Of a DNA stretch of 8,868 nt, positions 6,013 through 8,868 are shown piece by piece. Position 1 is the first letter of the stretch. The number at the start of each line of letters is the position of its first letter. The translations under genes were made by a program, and so were the position numbers. Under the pieces are notes generated by a model that worked only from the letters and a program-made list of their open reading frames with translations, was not told the DNA's origin and did not search any database. The DNA is from an uncultured Chloroflexota bacterium (GTDB lineage: Bacteria; Chloroflexota; Anaerolineae; Aggregatilineales; Phototrophicaceae), in assembly GCA_937927665.1 (NCBI GenBank), contig CALBRY010000451.1:1-8868 (forward strand), written 5' to 3'.

Positions 6013-7434
6013 ATGCTTAAACGTCTGCCATTCCTCGCCCTCTTTCTGTTGATCGCTTTACCGATCTTCGCGCAGGAAGCAGAAGGCGTCCGTATCGATT
6101 ACCCGCCTGCTCAGTTTGTCGTCAGCGGTGTAGTTGATATTTTCGGCACGGTCGAACATCCTGACCGCCGCTCGTTTATTCTGGAAGTGACCGATATGCC
6201 CGGCACAGATGCGATCTGGACGCCGATCACGCTCAACATCACCACCTTTGAAGACTCCGGGGTGCTGGGTCAATGGGATACCACAATTTTCCCCGATGGC
6301 GTCTATCGTCTGCGGGTGGTCGTGTTCCTCAACAGCGGCTTCAGTGTGATGTCGGAAGTCAGCGATATTCAAGTTCGCAATGAAGGTGTCGCCACACGCC
6401 AGCCGACTCAACCTCCTGCCACTCCCACGCCGGAAGGTCCGGTTATCATCCCGCGTCCGGTGATTGACAACCCGCTCCCGATCATGGTCGGCGGGCAGTT
6501 GGATGATTTCGACATTGAAGCCGTGGCGTTGATGCGCGAAGCGGGCATGACATATATCAAGTGGCAGATTCCGTATGTCGTCGGGGATGCCAACCTGATC
6601 AATGTGGCGCGTGACCGTATCAACTTCAGCCACGAAAACGGAATGCTGGCATTCCTTTCGATCAAGGGAAGCAAAGACGAGATGGCGGCGATCGGCTTCG
6701 CGGAATACTTCCCGATGTACGCCGAATTTGTCGGTCAGCTTGCCGCGCTCCAGCCGGATGCGATCCAGATCTGGAACGAAATGAATCTCGACCGCGAATG
6801 GCCCAACGGTTCGATTAATCCGGCGGATTATGTCGATATGCTGCGCCAGAGCTACAACGCCATCAAAGCTGTTGATCCCACGATCCATGTCGTGACAGGC
6901 GCACCCGCTCCCACCGGCGCGGAAGGCGCGTTCGGCTTGGATGCCGTTTGGAACGATGACCGCTACTATGCGGGCATGGCGACGGCGGGCGCTGGCACAT
7001 ACAGCGACTGCATCGGCATCCACTACAACGAAGGCATTCTGCCGCCGACTTCTCGCGGTGGTGATCCGCGCGGCGAATACCCCACGTATTACCTGCCCTA
7101 CATGATCGAACGGGCGCTGTATCCGTTCCAGCTTGGCGGCGGCGCTGAACGGCTGTGCTTCAGCGAGATGGGATACCTCTCGCCGGATGGCTACGGTCAG
7201 CTTCCTGATGGTTTCGCATGGGGGCAAAATACCAGCGTCGCGGAACAAGCCGCTTGGCTGCGGGATGCGATCAGCTATGCCGCGACGACGGGCAGCGTAG
7301 ACCTGATCATTGTCTTTAACGTGAACTATACGCGCTTTGTCGAAGGCGATCCGCAGGGTGGTTTCGCCATCATTCGACCGGATGGCACATGTCCGGCGTG
7401 TGATGCGATCGCGGAACTGCGCTCCGACCGCTAA
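6013..7434 (+). CDS. Secreted clan GH-A-like glycoside hydrolase with N-terminal accessory domain
   Basis: 473 residues from ATG 6013. The signal peptide is MLKRLPFLALFLLIALPIFA, with cleavage expected near A20/Q21. Residues ~26-122 are a beta-sandwich-like domain related to that of the preceding gene, with GQWDTTIFPDGVYRLRV at 86-102. A Thr/Pro linker (~126-150, PTQPPATPTPEG) leads into a probable TIM barrel (~155-470). In the barrel, IWNEMNL (253-259) has the N-E pair typical of the acid/base after strand 4 in clan GH-A, giving E256. GIHYNEG (335-341) suits the strand-6 histidine. LCFSEMGYL (381-389) suits the nucleophile at strand 7, giving E385. WQIPY near 184-188 and FLSIKGS near 214-220 fit earlier strands. 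It would be a retaining glycosidase acting outside the cell. I cannot assign a GH family or substrate; GH39-, GH5- or GH53-like are possibilities. Cysteines at 333, 382, 460 and 463 include a C-x-x-C near the C-terminus. Confidence 0.85.
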   Translation: MLKRLPFLALFLLIALPIFAQEAEGVRIDYPPAQFVVSGVVDIFGTVEHPDRRSFILEVTDMPGTDAIWTPITLNITTFEDSGVLGQWDTTIFPDGVYRLRVVVFLNSGFSVMSEVSDIQVRNEGVATRQPTQPPATPTPEGPVIIPRPVIDNPLPIMVGGQLDDFDIEAVALMREAGMTYIKWQIPYVVGDANLINVARDRINFSHENGMLAFLSIKGSKDEMAAIGFAEYFPMYAEFVGQLAALQPDAIQIWNEMNLDREWPNGSINPADYVDMLRQSYNAIKAVDPTIHVVTGAPAPTGAEGAFGLDAVWNDDRYYAGMATAGAGTYSDCIGIHYNEGILPPTSRGGDPRGEYPTYYLPYMIERALYPFQLGGGAERLCFSEMGYLSPDGYGQLPDGFAWGQNTSVAEQAAWLRDAISYAATTGSVDLIIVFNVNYTRFVEGDPQGGFAIIRPDGTCPACDAIAELRSDR

Positions 7435-7445
7435 ATCAATGCTTT

Positions 7446-7490
7446 AACGCAAAGACGCAAAGAGATGCAAAGTCTTTGCGTCTTTGCGTT
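7446..7490. terminator. Perfect 18-bp inverted repeat between convergent genes, likely bidirectional terminator
   Basis: The left arm AACGCAAAGACGCAAAGA (7446-7463) is perfectly complementary to the right arm (7473-7490) across a 9-base loop, GATGCAAAG. It lies 11 bases after the glycosidase stop and 20 bases from the stop of the minus-strand gene, so it can serve both. T-rich sequence follows on the + side (GTCGTTTTGTTTT). The arms are built from tandem 8-mers (GCAAAGAC / GCAAAGAG / ATGCAAAG), which suggests a mobile or dispersed intergenic repeat rather than a plain terminator. Confidence 0.7.
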
Positions 7491-7510
7491 GATGTCGTTT
7501 TGTTTTGCGG

Positions 7511-8868
7511 TTAATTATCCGGTCTGCCCGCCATGGGAGTCCATGCGGGCAGCATGTAATCGAGGTCAGCGGGAACAGGCGTCAGCAGATACACATCGAC
7601 ATACCGCGACCACGACACCCAATCCACATCACTGTACCCCAGATCGATCCAGTAGATGCTGCTGCGCGCCCCGCCTGTATCCTCAATTGAACCGACGCCG
7701 TACCCCGGCACAAAAATCTGCGTGTGATACGGCAGCAGGTTCGGGTTTGCGCCAATCACACCATGCTGAAGCCGCGCCCCCGTCGCCGTCGTTGAATCAC
7801 CGCCGAGCGCCGCCGGGTGATAACTCGTCGCGTACATGCGGAGAACACGATAATACTGAACCACTCCGGTCGGGGTATCGATCGAGCGAATGACGACGTT
7901 TGTTCCATAACCGATCACATGATTTTGAACCGCCGATGTGATCTCGACCGATTCAATTTCGCGGCTGATTGCGATGTCATTTTCGTAGCGTACGCGGATT
8001 CGGGTTGTTTCGACGCCTTCCGCCACGTTCTGAAGCACACGCACTTGATCGAGTTCGAGCGCGGCATCGGCTTGATACACCGTCTCGTAGGGGATCGTGA
8101 CCGTTGTGGCTTCTAATTCTTCGCGCACGCGGATTACACGGATCGACATGCCGGGGATCAAACGTGCAGAGACGGGCGGAATCGTGTAATCGAGTCCCAC
8201 AAGGGCGATACCTGCTTCCGCGAGTGCATCCGCGACGGTTTCCCCCTGAGCGCGGGCGCGCACCGTTTGACCATCCGCCAACACGGTGACCGGGCGGGCG
8301 CGGCGGATCGTGATCGCCATGCCGGGATAAACCGGGGCGTTCAAATCAACCGAGAGGGTATCCGCTACATACACTGTGATTCCCGCGTCGTACAGCGCTT
8401 CGCCCACCGTGTCGCGCGTCGTCTCTAACATGCGCGGCGATTCCTCGTCTACGGTTACCGTGATCGGCACCACCCGCCGCACGCTGATCTGTGATGCGGG
8501 GACAGGGTATGCCGCGACATCCTGTGGTTCGATCTGTGTGCCGTCAATGATGACCCGATCGCCTTGTGTGAGCGTCACCTCAGCCAACGCCAAAATATCC
8601 GCCGGAGATGTGAGCGATGTCCACAGAAGGCGCGCATCACCATCCACCACGAGTGTCACACTGCGGGCACGGTCAACACGGATGATCATATTCGCTTGAA
8701 TGAGGGTTTCAGGGGCGGGATCAACCTGATCGCCAATAGCGGGATCAAGATTTGCCTCGCGCAGTGCATCCCCCACCGTTTGAGCATATGTGTTGAATGG
8801 GAGTGCCGCGCCATCGATCACCAGCGTGATCGGCGTCGGCGGGGCAGGCTCGATCAGCAGCACGAGCA
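7511..8868 (-). CDS. YabE-like cell-wall protein: DUF348 repeats, G5 and 3D domains; N-terminus beyond window edge
   Basis: Minus-strand gene ending TAA at 7511-7513 and open to the right edge. The GTG at 8863 is only an internal in-frame codon, so the true start and probable signal peptide are off-window. Counting from that codon (450 residues), four DUF348-type repeats occupy about 11-68, 69-131, 133-189 and 190-247. Each starts with a TLVVDG-like strand, and three have a TVGDALREA-like helix. A G5-type domain follows at ~249-325 (YETVYQ..., then VRVLQNVAEGVETTRIRV). The C-terminal 3D domain (~341-428) has MYATSYHPAALGGDSTTATG, GSIEDTGG with D395, and WIDLGYSD with D407. Family knowledge: 3D domains resemble the MltA catalytic core, and YabE/Rpf-like proteins act on peptidoglycan outside the cell. 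The first conserved Asp of the family (in an AVDPxxIPLG-type strand) appears to be N373 (GANPNLLPYH). Lytic transglycosylase activity is inferred, not shown. Confidence 0.87.
   Translation of the reverse strand, partial: LVLLIEPAPPTPITLVIDGAALPFNTYAQTVGDALREANLDPAIGDQVDPAPETLIQANMIIRVDRARSVTLVVDGDARLLWTSLTSPADILALAEVTLTQGDRVIIDGTQIEPQDVAAYPVPASQISVRRVVPITVTVDEESPRMLETTRDTVGEALYDAGITVYVADTLSVDLNAPVYPGMAITIRRARPVTVLADGQTVRARAQGETVADALAEAGIALVGLDYTIPPVSARLIPGMSIRVIRVREELEATTVTIPYETVYQADAALELDQVRVLQNVAEGVETTRIRVRYENDIAISREIESVEITSAVQNHVIGYGTNVVIRSIDTPTGVVQYYRVLRMYATSYHPAALGGDSTTATGARLQHGVIGANPNLLPYHTQIFVPGYGVGSIEDTGGARSSIYWIDLGYSDVDWVSWSRYVDVYLLTPVPADLDYMLPAWTPMAGRPDN

Noticed and set aside
6058..7248. 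396-residue minus-strand reading frame opposite the glycosidase gene
   Set aside because: Shadow of the + strand gene in GC-rich DNA: no signal, no recognisable domain, no ribosome site, while the + strand frame has a signal peptide, linker and catalytic motifs.
8861..8863. GTG at 8863 as the start of the minus-strand YabE-like gene
   Set aside because: The frame stays open to the window edge and no signal peptide follows this codon, so the true start is expected off-window.

Overview
The window looks like a chromosomal segment of a Chloroflexota bacterium, probably Anaerolineae-like. This is an inference from style, not from a marker gene. The clues are secreted proteins with Thr/Pro 'PTATPTP'-type linkers, an SH3b plus CARDB-like architecture, a YabE-like DUF348/G5/3D protein, moderately high GC, and palindromic CCCCTCTCC-GAATTC-type intergenic repeats. 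I see no rRNA, tRNA, CRISPR array, transposase or phage gene. It reads as ordinary chromosome with one unusual fusion gene.

Layout, left to right. (1) The 3' part of a polar amino-acid-type ABC transporter permease, cut by the left edge (1-741). (2) A 208-bp gap holding three copies of a short palindromic repeat. (3) A long cytosolic-looking gene (950-3637) that fuses an APH/protein-kinase-like N-terminal half to a complete 5'-nucleotidase-type metallophosphatase with its C-terminal domain. (4) A polytopic membrane protein resembling an ABC-2 exporter permease (3701-4546), with its own promoter. (5) Two consecutive secreted proteins on the + strand. The first (4678-5880) has an N-terminal beta-sandwich-like domain, an SH3b domain and a CARDB-like domain. 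The second (6013-7434) has a related N-terminal domain followed by a clan GH-A-like TIM-barrel glycoside hydrolase. They are separated by a strong hairpin terminator. (6) A perfect 18-bp inverted repeat between convergent genes, likely a bidirectional terminator. (7) A minus-strand YabE-like cell-wall protein (7511-8868) with four DUF348 repeats, a G5 domain and a 3D domain, cut by the right edge.

Functionally, the right half (4678-8868) is envelope and extracellular: two exported proteins sharing an N-terminal module, and a putative peptidoglycan-acting 3D protein. The left half is transport plus an intracellular or undefined kinase/phosphatase fusion. Spacing, separate promoters and terminators suggest mostly single-gene transcription units rather than one operon. 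The best candidate for something undescribed is the kinase/5'-nucleotidase fusion.
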